Assembly (NCBI GenBank): GCA_028829895.1
Contig: CM054179.1
Span: forward strand, 102,954,875-103,018,874
From: Sinotaia quadrata
Taxonomy: Eukaryota > Mollusca > Gastropoda > Architaenioglossa > Viviparidae
DNA: 64,000 nucleotides
Reading direction: 5' to 3'
Both the position numbers and the translations under genes were made by a program. The notes beneath the pieces are model-generated. The model was not told where the DNA came from. It saw nothing but the letters and a program-made list of their open reading frames with translations, and ran no database searches. Positions 36,513-48,235 of the stretch are shown one piece after another; within the stretch, counting starts at the first letter, position 1, and each line of letters begins with the position of its first letter.

Positions 36513-36645
36513 GTACTGCTTATTTTACGAGTGTGATGACTATTTCACCACTACTATACTCCTTAATGCACGCCCTTACTTCTTATGTCACGACTGTGAT
36601 GACTATTTCACCACTATACTCCTTAATGCACGCCTTTACTGCATG
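36513..36645. repeat. ~66-bp tandem duplication
   Basis: TGTGATGACTATTTCACCAC, TATACTCCTTAATGCACGCC and TTACT occur twice; the first copy has an extra TAC. Confidence 0.9.
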
Positions 36646-36707
36646 TCATGTCTAGGGGAGGACCGCACTCCTCGAACTCCCCACCCTGGTATGCCACTGC
36701 CTCACCC

Positions 36708-36872
36708 ATATCTGCCAGTCCTCTCCTACGTCTGTTAATCCTCTCCTTACGTCTGCCAATCCTCTCCTTGCATCTGTCAGTCCTTTCCTTACGTCTGCCA
36801 GTTCTCTCCTTATCTGTTAATCCTCTCCTTACGTCTCTTCTATATCTGCCAGTCCTCTACTACATCTGTGAA
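36708..36872. repeat. ~21-bp pyrimidine-rich minisatellite
   Basis: Variants of CCTCTCCTTACGTCTGCCAGT recur about eight times. The plus strand is strongly pyrimidine-biased. Confidence 0.85.
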
Positions 36873-36969
36873 ATGATCCTTACAAATTGAAGTTTACTTA
36901 TTGGAAATATCTATTGTTACTACACGGTTTACGAAAATACAATCAGTATGAGGAGAAACGTATCTTTAA

Positions 36970-37520
36970 TTCGGAAAAAGGAAGTATTTGTAATAAATAA
37001 TAGTAAATATTAGATTATAAAAAGGAAGTATTTGTACTATATAATATAGTATTTGTAATGAATAATAGTAAATATTAGATTATAAAAAGGAAGTATTTGT
37101 ACTATATAATATAGTATTTGTAATGAATAATAGTAAATATTAGGTTATAAAAAGGAAGTATTTGTAATATGAGGTTATATAAAGGAATTACTTGTAATAA
37201 ATAAGAGTAAATATTAGGTTATAAAAAGGAAGTATTTGTAATAAATAATAGTAAATATTAGGTTATAAAAAGGAAGTATTTAGAATGAATAATAGTAATT
37301 ATTAAGTTATAAAAAGGAAGTATTAGGAATAAATAAAAGTACATGTAATTAGATTATAAAACGGCAGTATTTGTAACAAATTAAAGCAATTATTGGATTA
37401 TAAAAGGAAAGTATTTGTAATAAATAAAAGTAATTGTTAAGTTATAAAAAAGAAGTATTTGTAATAAATAAAAGTAATTATTAGTTACAAAAAGAAGTAT
37501 TTGAAACAAAGTAATGAGGT
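36970..37520. repeat. ~42-bp AT-rich minisatellite, about 12 copies
   Basis: GGAAGTATTTGTAATAAATA followed by ATAGTAAATATTAGGTTATA repeats about a dozen times. Early copies carry an extra ACTATATAATATAGTATTTG, giving a longer unit of about 66 bases repeated twice. Later copies degenerate. Confidence 0.9.
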
Positions 37521-37603
37521 TATAAAGATTTACTGCAGTTTCTTGAGCTACGGCATTGTATGATTTAGTGAGATGCAATTCAAAAGAACTATTTTGTAGT
37601 AAA

Positions 37604-37604
<1 letters not shown>

Positions 37605-37681
<77 letters not shown>
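37605..37681 (+). repeat. (GA)n microsatellite
   Basis: About 76 bases of uninterrupted GA. Confidence 0.98.
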
Positions 37682-37682
<1 letters not shown>

Positions 37683-38343
37683 CAAATATACCTATAGTCA
37701 GTTCTACTGTGGTCTGCTTAGTTTAACTATCCTTATATCTGTCCAGAACAGTGTGCTGAGCAGCAAATAGTCCACCACATTAGTATCAGACAAGTTATAC
37801 AGCATAATCCCTCTTGGGGCATCTTAGTCTGAATGCGGCTTAACTCCTGACACTGAAGCAGACATTGACGATCCTGAAGCCTCATGAGGCAGCAAAACGG
37901 TTAATAACAGTAAAACATTTACTTCGGCCTTTATCACAAGAGTCGGCTTGAAACGCTATCTACCTAAACACAGAAGTAAAAACCTGCACAGAATGCATTC
38001 ATGTAAATTTACTAACGACACCAAGTCAACCCAAATCCAATAACTCAATTTCTTTATAGACTGACTCTTGATCCTTGTCGTAAGTATTCCATTATATTTA
38101 AGTGAGGAAATGTCAAGACAAAGTGTAAGCATATAAATAGTCTAATTTTGTTCACTAGTACAACTCTTTCTCTCTTCTGGAATTGCATGCTGGTTGCGAC
38201 CAAAGTACAGTTTAAATGGAATAACTTTAAACATTGTATATAGTATAGTGTCTAGTAACGTTGTTTTATTCATCAATTACAGTATTATTAGTGGGTAACT
38301 AAATTAATGTACTATATATACATATATATAAGCAAGCATAAAT
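37682..38343. other. Unique sequence
   Basis: No array, exon or transposon end is supported. Confidence 0.5.
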
Positions 38344-38905
38344 CCGCCTATAGACTTTCCACAGTAGTACAAACTTAACTATCCAATTACAGACTTTCCA
38401 CAGCAGTACAAACTTAACTATCCAATTACAGACTTTCCACAGTAGTACGAACTTAACTAACCAATACAGACTTTCCGCAGTAGTACGAACATAACTAACC
38501 AATACAGACTTTCCGCATTAGTACAAACTTAACTATCCAATTACAGACTTTCCACAGTAGTACAAACTTAACTATGCAATTACAGACTTTCTGCATTAGT
38601 ACAAACTTAACTATCCAATTACAAACTTTCCGCATTAGTACAAACTTAACTATCCAATTAAAGACTTTCCGCATTAGTACAAATATAATATCCAATTATA
38701 GACTTTCCGCATTAGTATAAACTTAACTATCCAACTATACACTTTTCGAATTGGTATAAATGGACTATCCTACTATAGATTTTTCGCATTGGAATAAACT
38801 TAACTATCCAATTACAGACTTTCCGTTTCAGTACAAACGTAACTGTCCAACTATAGACTTTTCGCTTCAGCACAAACATAACTGTCCGACCACAGACTTA
38901 CTGTG
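38344..38905. repeat. ~39-bp minisatellite, about 14 copies
   Basis: ACTTAACTATCCAATTACAG followed by ACTTTCCGCATTAGTACAA repeats about 14 times with period 37 to 42. Where the period is exactly 39 the minus strand reads as a 13-residue peptide repeat, KVCNWIVKFVLLW, which opens frames of about 66 codons. The right end is more divergent. Confidence 0.93.
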
Positions 38906-39245
38906 AGCGCCATAAGTGGAAACCTTTTGTCCGAGTGTGGTACTGAACTAAAGCAAAATACAGAGGCGCGCTGTTTGGACGATGGATGTGATGGTATCGA
39001 TTAATCATGCCGGCAGTGGTTGACTCATCTTGCAGTTATAGTTCGGTGCAATAATAACGAAAACATAAGAAAACAATTAAGTATTTTAGAGTTCATGCAG
39101 ACAATTAAAAATGCATGCATTCTTCATAAAATTTACTCAATGGACTACCCCGTCATAAAGAAATACACTTCAAAAAAATTTCCTAAATTCAGACAACCGA
39201 AGGGGAGTAAATTAAAATAATTTCTTATAGTTATAGTCAAATGAC

Positions 39246-39295
<50 letters not shown>

Positions 39296-39489
39296 TAAAA
39301 TTAAAAGAAAGTTAGATAATGGCAGGAGGTTCTTAGGCGGTAAACATTTATATTAAAAAACATAAGAAAAGAAAATTACTGATCAAGGGGATTATATAAA
39401 ATTACTACTAAGCTTATTTCTGAGGCTTTTAACAATGGACCAAAGAAATAATTTTAAAACGGATAGACCGATAGAGGGTAGACACTCCA
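38906..39489. other. Unique sequence containing a (CA)n run
   Basis: The (CA)n run at 39248-39293 has about 22 units. A 66-codon plus-strand frame at 39020-39220 has no recognisable domain. Confidence 0.55.
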
Positions 39490-39743
39490 AATTAACGTAC
39501 AGTCTGCACGTTGGTACTGCCAGACAATGTACAACCCACATGTTGGTATTGTCTGACAAATTAATGTACAGTCCACATATTGATACTGCCTGACAAATTA
39601 ATGTACAGTCCACATATTGATACTGCCTGACAAATTAATGTACAGTCCACATATTGATACTGCCTGACAAATTAATGTACAGTCCACATATTGATACTGC
39701 CTGACAAATTAAGGTACAGTCCACATATTGGTACTGCCTGGAA
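39490..39743. repeat. 37-bp minisatellite, about 7 copies
   Basis: AATTAATGTACAGTCCACAT followed by ATTGATACTGCCTGACA repeats about seven times. The central four copies are identical; the outer ones differ by a few bases. Confidence 0.95.
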
Positions 39744-39897
39744 AATTCATAGGGTTCAAAATACCAGCATGAAGAATGCAATAATGGTTGGTCTTAGACC
39801 TCTCGCCACAATGTTCAATTGGTTTGAAAAGGATCAGTCACACAAGCCATAGCGAAAGCATCGCAGATTCGAAACTTTCGTTTCTATGGCTACTGAA

Positions 39898-40175
39898 ATA
39901 GTTAACAGACATATACAAACTGAGCGAATTCTTTTTATCTCGCCAACTCTAGTACTACTCTGTACTAGTTGTCAAACAGACATGCACAAACTGAGCAAAT
40001 ATTTCATCTAGCTAACTCTAGTACTACTCTGTACTAGCTGTCAAACAGACATGCACAAACTGAGCAAATATTTCATTTAGCTAACTCCAGTACTGCTGTG
40101 TTTTAGCTATCAACAAATATGCACAAATTTAGCAAATATTTTATCTAGCTAACTTTAGCATTACAGTGTTCAACA
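39898..40175. repeat. ~70-bp minisatellite, 3-4 copies
   Basis: AACAGACATGCACAAACTGA, GCAAATATTTCATCTAGCTA and ACTCTAGTACTACTCTGTAC repeat about 3.5 times, degenerating rightward, and end close to the LTR-like copy. Confidence 0.9.
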
Positions 40176-40209
40176 AAGATACAGAACCTAAATAAATGGC
40201 TTTTCTAAC

Positions 40210-41610
40210 TGTGGTGGAATAAATTTGCCTATCCCTGTTTCTAGTCTTAACTGTTATATAAATTGTTAAATTGTCAAAATGACTCGGTCTTGGGCTTTCC
40301 TTATGATGGTATATTTTGTAAGTGTCAGAATTGGAGTAAACAAATCAACTTGAGAATATGCTAGAAAATTGCTGACGCAATCCAAACCAGCTCCAGCTGG
40401 ATGAGTATTTTTTCTGACTAAAAGTTTCACACTTGTTCACAACAAATCTACCAATGGGGATGGACCGGAAGTTTCTATGTTGAAGGAGTATTCTATTTTA
40501 ATCACTTTGAACATAACTCGAGTTCAGCCATACAGGCGACTGTTAGCTTATGAACAGAGCAAGCCATTTTGTTTTACTTTTGTCACATCCTACTACAGTG
40601 GCTACTGAGCTCTACTGGATTACGTTGGTGTGTGAATCCGGCGTTGTCGTCAACTTATCAGTAAAACGTGTTGGTGTAAGTTGATTCCTGTGAATTCTGA
40701 TGAGTACGAATAAGGCAGAAATTGTGGTTTGAGTTTTGGGTCTAGAGAATTCACAAAGATTATTTTGAATGTTCCTCGTGGTGTGATCCAACCCCGCCCT
40801 GTTTTGTATTCACAGTTGAAGTCAAGTGTTTCCGTTTCAAGTCTTGTTTGAACTTCAAGTTCGAGGGTGGATTTGAATTCAAATCTTCAGGTGACGATTG
40901 CTGTTACCACACAAGTACTGTGCTACAAGTGTATGTAGTGATTGCCGAGACCCTACAGTTGTCAGGGTACAGCTGTGAAGTCAAGGAACCACTGAATTCT
41001 GTTGCCAAGTCGGGGTAACGAGTTTGTCTATGAATTGGTTGGGAACCAATGTGAGAAGAGGTAGCGTGTGTAGCTTTGATGTCTGCACTTCCATAACTTC
41101 CAGTCTTGTCAGAGGGAGAACAGCAGAAAACTTCGTGATGTAGTAATGATGACTGTATTGAACTAGTGAGAGTGAGGACTGCTCGATTCATTTGTGGTTC
41201 GAACATTCTGTGCATCGTTAACAGAGCAGCCTCCTAACAGCATCTGTATTCGCTTCGCACCTGGTAGCTTCAGTGATGAGTCCACTTAAACAATCAGGTG
41301 AATGCATGTCCAGCTCTCAGGTCAATGTTGTAACATCTTTCTATCATTTTCTATTCTTCTATTTCTAATGCTGTTAACGTAAACGTTTAGTGAAGATTAG
41401 TGTATTAGGTTTCGATACAAACTTGAAAAGACTTTGAAAAATTTAAAATCTTCTGAATTGAATGATACTTGCTAAAGAAAGATTTAAGTTGTTAATTATC
41501 AAGAACTAATGTGTAAATTGTGATCTGCTTGTAAACTGTGTAAATGATTTTGATAATTATTTAGTTATATGTATAGTTAATAAAATTATTGATTTATTTT
41601 TCCCTCTTTT
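40210..41610 (+). mobile_element. LTR-like sequence, copy A
   Basis: It begins TGTGGTGGAATAAATTTGCC and shares its first 200 or so bases with copy B at 45729; about 40 of the first 50 positions match by eye. Further shared words are TTATGATG, GGAGTAAACAA, GCTAGAAA and TGGATGAGT. A TG start and a TTAATAAA polyadenylation-type signal near 41578 fit an LTR, making the right border a guess. No gag or pol adjoins. It could be a solo LTR or one end of a decayed element. Confidence 0.45.
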
Positions 41611-42519
41611 CCCTCTAAACGAATTGATGAAGGAAGTATGTAGGTTTGAAGGTGGGGGCTGCCAAACTTAATCTAAAAGTCAGTCAAACATACCTTGGGG
41701 AAGAATCCCTCAAACTGGTGGGGATGTGTGAGGGCGAGAGAGAAATTGCTGTAATAACTAATTAATATTAATTAACAGGATTGCATTTCACTCTGGACGA
41801 GTAACACCTAGAAGAGGAGAACAATTAGATTAATTGTTGATTCTAGGGCTTGACTTAGTCTCCCAGACTGCAAAAGACGAAGAGTCTACCGAGGAGTTAA
41901 TTATTATATTAATGAATGTAAATGAATTATTAGTTCACTCAACCTTGAGAAAAGGTATAATTTCACACCTTGTATGCACGCAGTTCATTAAAAAAAGACA
42001 AACCCAAACAACCCCCAAATCTCTGACTTAAGTATTACCGCAGTGCTCAAGTCAATGTGATAGTATCAATCATATGACAGCATCTTAACAATCGTTATTT
42101 GACGAGAGGTCATGCCAAGCTCTAGCCATTGTACATATCACGCATTTGGATGACAAAGCCGTGTTTCAATAGAAACTTAATCTTATTATATAAGTTAGCA
42201 AGTTATTATATTATATTAGCAAGAGGTAGAAAATGGTCAGATCACACTATTATAACGGTTAGAACAGCTGCGTATGGCTAACACCACCACTATGCAATTA
42301 TAGAATAGAGGCGTATGGCTAACACAATACGGTTATATGTATACCTAGATACCTTGGTCGATTGTCACGTGACGAATTTACCTAGACTGGCTGATGTCGG
42401 AAACGCAACGTCAACTAACCGCCTGCCGACGCCAAACAAACGGTCGGCAAAATCAATACTTCAAGAGGCCGACATCGACAGAGTAGGTTTCTTTATGTGT
42501 TAGCCACTTGGTGTTTCCG
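41611..42519. other. Unique sequence after LTR-like copy A
   Basis: A 65-codon plus-strand frame at 41834-42031 has no recognisable domain. A perfect GTCACGTGAC palindrome lies at 42364-42373. Confidence 0.45.
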
Positions 42520-42735
42520 AACCTTTTCTTTTTTTTCAGTATTCACCTTTGTCCGTTAACTTTTCTTCTTTTTTTTTTTCAGTATTCACCTTGGCCTGTT
42601 AAGTTTTCTTTTTTTTTTTTTCAGTTTTCACCTTTGTTCTTTTTTTTCATTATTCACCTTTGTCCATTAACTTATTTTCTTTCGTTATTCACCTTTGTCC
42701 ATTAACTTTTCTTTTTTTCAGTATTCACCTTTCGT
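42520..42735. repeat. T-rich ~50-bp degenerate repeat
   Basis: Units of CAGTATTCACCTTTGTCC, then GTTAACTTTTCTT and a T-run, recur about five times. Confidence 0.85.
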
Positions 42736-43235
42736 TGAATATTCTCTTCTCTTTAACTTTTTCTAATGACCTATCTCATTTGTGAAATCTCTCGCTACAA
42801 TGACCTACTTTCTAATCTCTGTCCTCTAAATACTCATTTCATAAATAAACTCATTTCTCCTCATTATCTTTAACTATCTCCTCATTGCCCTGACTGTCCT
42901 CGTACGCTATGACGAATATCCTGCGTCAAACTTTGTCATCAGACATATAATCTCCTTAATAATCGGTTATCTCCCATTGTAACTGTAGACTCACGTGTTC
43001 GTAAAGTCTCTTTTCAAAGTGTAGCGTCTCCCCACTTTTCTGTATGGACACTCCTAACCTTGTAACCTCTCGAATTTGTAAGGTCTCTTTTTTAAAGCGT
43101 CTCCCCATTATCCTGTCGGTGCCCTCCTGTTTCTTTCATAACATTTTGCCTCCTTGTGTAAGTGACATTTCATGAAAATATTTGCTAGTGGTGTTCATGA
43201 AAATAGTTTTTGTTGAAAAAAATGGTACTTGGTTT
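42736..43235. other. Pyrimidine-rich unique sequence
   Basis: Repeated loose CTCATT and TCTCCC words occur without a fixed period. No exon is supported. Confidence 0.45.
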
Positions 43236-43402
43236 CCGCGGTTTGTTGATGAATGAGATATTTGTTGTTAGCGGTGGTTGATGAATGAGATGTTTGTTGT
43301 TAGCGGTTGTTGATGAATGAGATGTTTGTTGTTAGCGGTTGTTGATGAATGAGATGTTTGTTGTTAGCGGTTTTAGCGGTGGTTGATGAATATTATGTTT
43401 GC
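43236..43402. repeat. 32-bp minisatellite, about 5 copies
   Basis: TGATGAATGAGATGTTTGTT followed by GTTAGCGGTTGT repeats about five times, nearly identical. Confidence 0.95.
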
Positions 43403-43565
43403 TGCCAATAAAGTACAAATCGTTAATGTTGTTATCGAGAGAAAGAAGACAAAATGAAATTCCCAAAGAGTATCTCATTTTAAGTATTTTAGAGTGGGTG
43501 GGCGGGGAATTTTCCTTTCAACCGATGACTCTAGCCTGCAAAAACTAGTTGAACTAAGTTTCCTG

Positions 43566-43568
<3 letters not shown>

Positions 43569-43649
<81 letters not shown>
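43569..43649 (+). repeat. (GA)n microsatellite
   Basis: About 80 bases of uninterrupted GA. Confidence 0.98.
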
Positions 43650-43652
<3 letters not shown>

Positions 43653-44404
43653 AACTATAATAATATAAACAAAAAAGAAAGATAGTGAGACAGATTTACT
43701 CTAAAAAAATTAAACTAAGGGTCCTCTAGATCCATAGTCAATTACAACTGCAGTTAACAAGTGCAAATCACAAATGGAAAACAAGCACTTGCACTTTTGG
43801 CTGTTGTATTTGAATATATATTTATAAATGCATTTACTGTACATTATTATTGTTTAATTGTGTAATTCATGCACAAAAAGATACATTTAATACTCGTTGG
43901 AGAAGTTTTAACTGTTCAATCATAAACATTTTCTTTAATGTCAATTACTTATAGGCAAATTTAGTGAAAAATGTGAAAGAATAACAATCTGCGTATACTA
44001 GTGACTGGACAAAGATAGCAGGATAGTATACGACATTATCTATTACTTATGGTAAACAGGAATTCTAATTGCAATAGGAAATATATAACCTTAAGAAATA
44101 TAGTATCATTTGTAACCGGAAGAAGAGTATTCGTGACAAACATGTTGCTGCTTGTTACCGGAAAAGTGTCAATAAGAAACACAGTGTAACTTTGACGGAA
44201 GTGGGTAACTTTAAGGAATATGGTGCTATGTAACCCCGGAAGTAGAGTACATAACCATTTCTGTTGAAGCTGAAAAATACAACGCTCTGGATAAGAAGGG
44301 GTAACTAGGTCAAACAAAAGTAAATGGCTCACCTCGTTAGGGCAAGGTCCACTGATCGGCGGTTCTCAAAGACGGTGATCATCGGCGGTGATCCATCCCC
44401 GCAA
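43650..44404. other. Unique sequence
   Basis: Loose GTAACTTTAAG/GGAATATGGT-like words recur between 44085 and 44230 without a fixed period. Nothing else is supported. Confidence 0.45.
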
Positions 44405-44625
44405 GCTTATGACTACTTGCCCCGAAACATAACGTCAGATAACTTTTTAACTTATGACTACTTGCCCCGAAACATAACGTCATAACTTTTTAACTTATGA
44501 CTACTTGCCCCGAAACATAACGTCAGATAACTTTTAAACTTATGACTACTTGCTCCAAAACATAACGTCAGATAACTTTTTAACTTATGACTACTTGCTC
44601 CAAAACATAACGTCAGATAACTTTT
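44405..44625. repeat. ~45-bp minisatellite, 5 copies
   Basis: ACTTATGACTACTTGCCCCG, AAACATAACGTCAGATAAC and a TTTTTA tail repeat five times. The last two copies share the variant TGCTCCAAAA. Confidence 0.95.
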
Positions 44626-45728
44626 TTAAAACATGCTTAAGCCGGAGGAAACACACTAGGGAGTCGGTATGGGCAGGTTGTGACCTCGGATAAATCCAAC
44701 AGAAAATTAGACAATTTCAAACGCAGTTAAATAGTTATCTTTCCCAACTTTCTTTCTATCAGGAAATCGATACTGGTTTGTATAGAAAGAACAAGACTTG
44801 TCATGCTGTAGATCAAGGACAGAAAATTACATATGTTTTCGCTGCCAGAGTTGAGCCTTTGGATACTCTATTAGCAGATTAATCATTCTCACTGTGTCCT
44901 GAGAAATCATAGTGCTTGCCTAGCCGTTTTTGTTTAGCACGTTAGGCGAAAGAGAGAAAGATGGGTGTAAGAGGGAAGGGAGTGCTTTTAGGAAATAAAA
45001 CTCCAAAGAAACCGAAAAGGTGGGAGGAGGTGGATTGGGGATGAAAAGAATGAGTTGACAGAAGAAAGAAAGAAAGAAAAGCAGAGAGCGAAAGTGAAAA
45101 AGGGCAAGCAATGGTGGACAATATATATGGCTGATCAAAATCATCTCATTATTTATCATTTTATTTTGAAATTATATTAGCTGCTGAGTAGCTGCAAAGC
45201 GTGAATTAAAGATCCCCCCCCCCCCCAGTTTCATCCAACCACAAATACAGTATATTGGCTGAATACACGCTTCAACGTGGACCTGTACTAACATCGAGTA
45301 TATGATTCTGTGGTATTTGTTGCTGGAAAGACAATAAACACAGCTCGCCAAATAATCACGTGATGTAAATCAATTTGGATCTCTTGACAATCTAGCACGC
45401 AATAGAGAAGTGAGCGGATTGGGGGTGGGCGGGGGTGGGGGGCTGACTTAGCAATTTGGTCGATGTCCAGCATAAATCGTCTTATCAACTCTTGCCATGT
45501 TGTCACTATTAGTCAGGTCTCCTGTGTATCTGTGTATTTAAATTTTCTATTGGATGCGAAAAGTTATACAAAAATTTAAAACTATGCAAATACTTTAGAA
45601 AAGTTTAACCTTGGCTCAGTTCATAATACAGGAGAGAATTCTAATCATGAAGAAGTATTAATTAAAATATGATGAGTTCATGTAAAGTTTACATTAATGT
45701 CAATAATTTTCTTTTCAAAGAACAAAAA
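44626..45728. other. Unique sequence with C-run and G-quadruplex motif
   Basis: Contains a C-run at about 45213-45226 and the G-rich motif at 45421-45442, listed separately. No exon is supported. Confidence 0.5.
45421..45442 (+). other. Strong G-quadruplex motif
   Basis: Four G-runs of 5, 3, 5 and 6 are separated by single-base loops (T, C, T). This is the cleanest plus-strand G-quadruplex motif of the window. Confidence 0.65.
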
Positions 45729-46290
45729 TGTGGTGGAGTAAATTTGCCTATTCCTACTTCTAAACTTAATAATTATATTTTTTTTGCCAATGTTCACGTG
45801 ACCCGACCTAGGGCACCGCTTATGATGATATGTTAGGAGTAAACAATTTAGGCGGAGAATGTGCTAGAAACTTGCTGACGTAATATAAACTGGTTTTAGG
45901 TGGATGAGTGGTTTTTATTATCCAAAGATTAAGATTTACAAGAACGAGACCAGCCAATAGGATGAGATCAAAGTTTGAATTTGGAGTGGCAGAGTCCGGT
46001 CATGAAAGTCTGCCATTAATTTAATGGTGAGTTAAATGATTGATTGAGAGAGAACGGACTTAGAAATATTTCGTGCATTAGAAATTGATATGTTATACTT
46101 GCATTGTACTTAGCGATGTATTATGTGAATAGACTATTATTTCTACAAATTGTGAACTATGATGCTTTTTTTGTAGTATGCTAAACACTTGACATTGTTT
46201 ATAGTGAACCTGTCCATAAACTATTATGTTGCATTTATTATGCAGTGTGCATGTATCGGGTTAATAAATATTTTGTTGCAGAAACTGTAA
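45729..46290 (+). mobile_element. LTR-like sequence, copy B
   Basis: It begins TGTGGTGGAGTAAATTTGCC, in the same orientation as copy A and 5.5 kb away. A TTAATAAA signal occurs near 46260, so the unit is shorter than copy A and the right border is uncertain. Its upstream half carries TCACGTGA (45794-45801). The spacing would suit a full-length retrotransposon, but the interval holds minisatellites and no pol sequence. Confidence 0.45.
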
Positions 46291-46798
46291 GTTGAGACTT
46301 GAATGTAAGAGAGAATGGAGTTAGAGATATATAAAATGGAAACTGTATGTTTGTTCCCTGATTAAATTTTTCAGGGAAAAAGCAGCTTGTTTTTTGTTTT
46401 CACCAGAATCTCTTGGTTTATTGATTTATAAACCGTTATGACTATGGTAGATGCGAGAAGTATCTATCCCCAATGTGTAAATGAAAGGATACACTGCATT
46501 CTGTTGATGTATGGTGGTAAAGTATACTTGACTACAGCGTGAAATTTTTGGTAGAAGGAAGGTTGGAAATTGCTACATTGCTTGTCTATTCACCCATTTA
46601 GAATTCCATCCCTCTCTTTCTCCTCATCCATCTAATCTATCAGCCTGCTGATCTCAGTGCCTTATCTACCCATCCATCCAATCATTCATCCACCTACCTA
46701 CCTACCTATCCATCTATGTCAGAGCATCAAACAATACAAACAGCCAGTATACACAGCAATCTTTGAAAAGACCTAGAAGAAAAACTGTTTGATGTGCG
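46291..46798. other. Unique sequence with CCAT/CTAC simple repeats
   Basis: Short (CCAT)n and (CTAC)n words occur near 46665-46715. Nothing else is supported. Confidence 0.5.
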
Positions 46799-46807
46799 TA
46801 ACACACA

Positions 46808-46879
<72 letters not shown>

Positions 46880-46887
46880 AAGAGAGT
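46799..46887 (+). repeat. (CA)n-(GA)n compound microsatellite
   Basis: About 13 CA units pass into about 20 GA units and then a few GACA units. Confidence 0.98.
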
Positions 46888-47301
46888 ATGATTTATTATG
46901 TCTGGAAGTGGAAGTCTTGTCTCACCATCGCAGAGACATTCTAATCACGTGACCGACCACGAAGAAACCTGACACCAGCTTTCATTCGAGAGCAAATCGC
47001 GTAGTTGACAACAAAACAAATCATGTTCATCGACTGTTGCTGGCGGTATAGATTACTTAAAGGTACACTTACAACTTTTAAGAAGTTTCACGCTTAACGA
47101 TAGGTAAAGATAGCTTAAATAGTTATATACAGCTATTAACTCACTTCGTATTCAACAGCTGCTATAGCTGAAATAATTATGTAGAACGTTTCAGTTGCCC
47201 CATGTTCAACTTGCAGATGTTGGCATAGAGGTAACGTAAAGGTTTATGTATAACTTTATGAAACTTCATATTATTGACTGATTTTTTTGTAGTAATTATT
47301 T

Positions 47302-47334
<33 letters not shown>

Positions 47335-48009
47335 GCGCCGATAAAATAAATGGGTGGATGAAGAAGATAGTCTAATTTGTCGACCCCTTTTCTTTCTTTA
47401 CGCTAGCAAGGAGCCTGATATATTTTACTTATTAGAGAAGAAACAAAACTTTCACTTCGACTTCTGACAGGAGTCAACAGCTTGGGGTGGGTCAACTAAC
47501 TTGCTGCGTGCTTCCTTTAAAAATGACCTACTTTCTCAAACTCTAAATTCCCGGCGAAGGAAGGTACTGTCCAGCAAACTCGCCGACCAAATGCAACGCT
47601 TACGCCACAATTCATAAATACTTGACCTTCAGATGGGTCAACAATGGCGGCACGTGAAAGGAGCATCTAGCCAAGTCATAAATTTCTGCACCGTTCGCTA
47701 AAGCACGGCAGCCATGACAGAGCATCATACGGGATCATTTTCAGGCCGCCACCATACTGGCAGTCTCGAGAACAAGCCCGGGTCAAAGGGTAGGCACGGA
47801 AGCCGTTTCCTAATCGATCGATCGCCTCTTTTTGTGGCCCCGGAGGGTCGGGGCGGTCATCGTGAGGCATGCGTTTTTAACCGCATACCCGTCTGGTGCC
47901 CCAAACGACTGTCAGGACGAGTTGCACGCGACAAGGAGCTCACGGTCTCTGGCCGTTTGTCAGAGTGTCTGTACTGGGACCGTCAACAAACACACCGAGT
48001 GTGTTAAGT
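46888..48009. other. Unique sequence with a GC-richer island
   Basis: A (CA)n run lies at 47302-47335. The island from about 47500 to 47990 is GC- and CpG-richer, with open frames on both strands (97 codons plus at 47714-48007, 64 codons minus at 47676-47870). That is typical of GC-rich DNA and no domain is recognisable. Confidence 0.45.
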
Positions 48010-48235
48010 GTACAGCGGATATAAATGAAATGGCCGACTTAACATCAATAAAATGGATATAGAAACAAAACAATACACTCTGTAACAGTAAAGTGGGTAC
48101 ATATGAAATGGTCGACTTTGTATCAATAAAATGGTTATACAAACAAAACAATCGACTTTATTGTATCGAAGAAATGAATATACAAACAAAGCAGCCCACT
48201 GTGTAACAGTAAAAGTGGATACAACAGAATTGCAG
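48010..48235. repeat. Degenerate repeat around AAAATGGATATA
   Basis: Segments such as CACTCTGTAACAGTAAAGTG, GACTTTGTATCAATAAAATG and GTTATACAAACAAAACAAT recur at about 40 and 80 base spacing. About five half-units are discernible. Confidence 0.65.
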
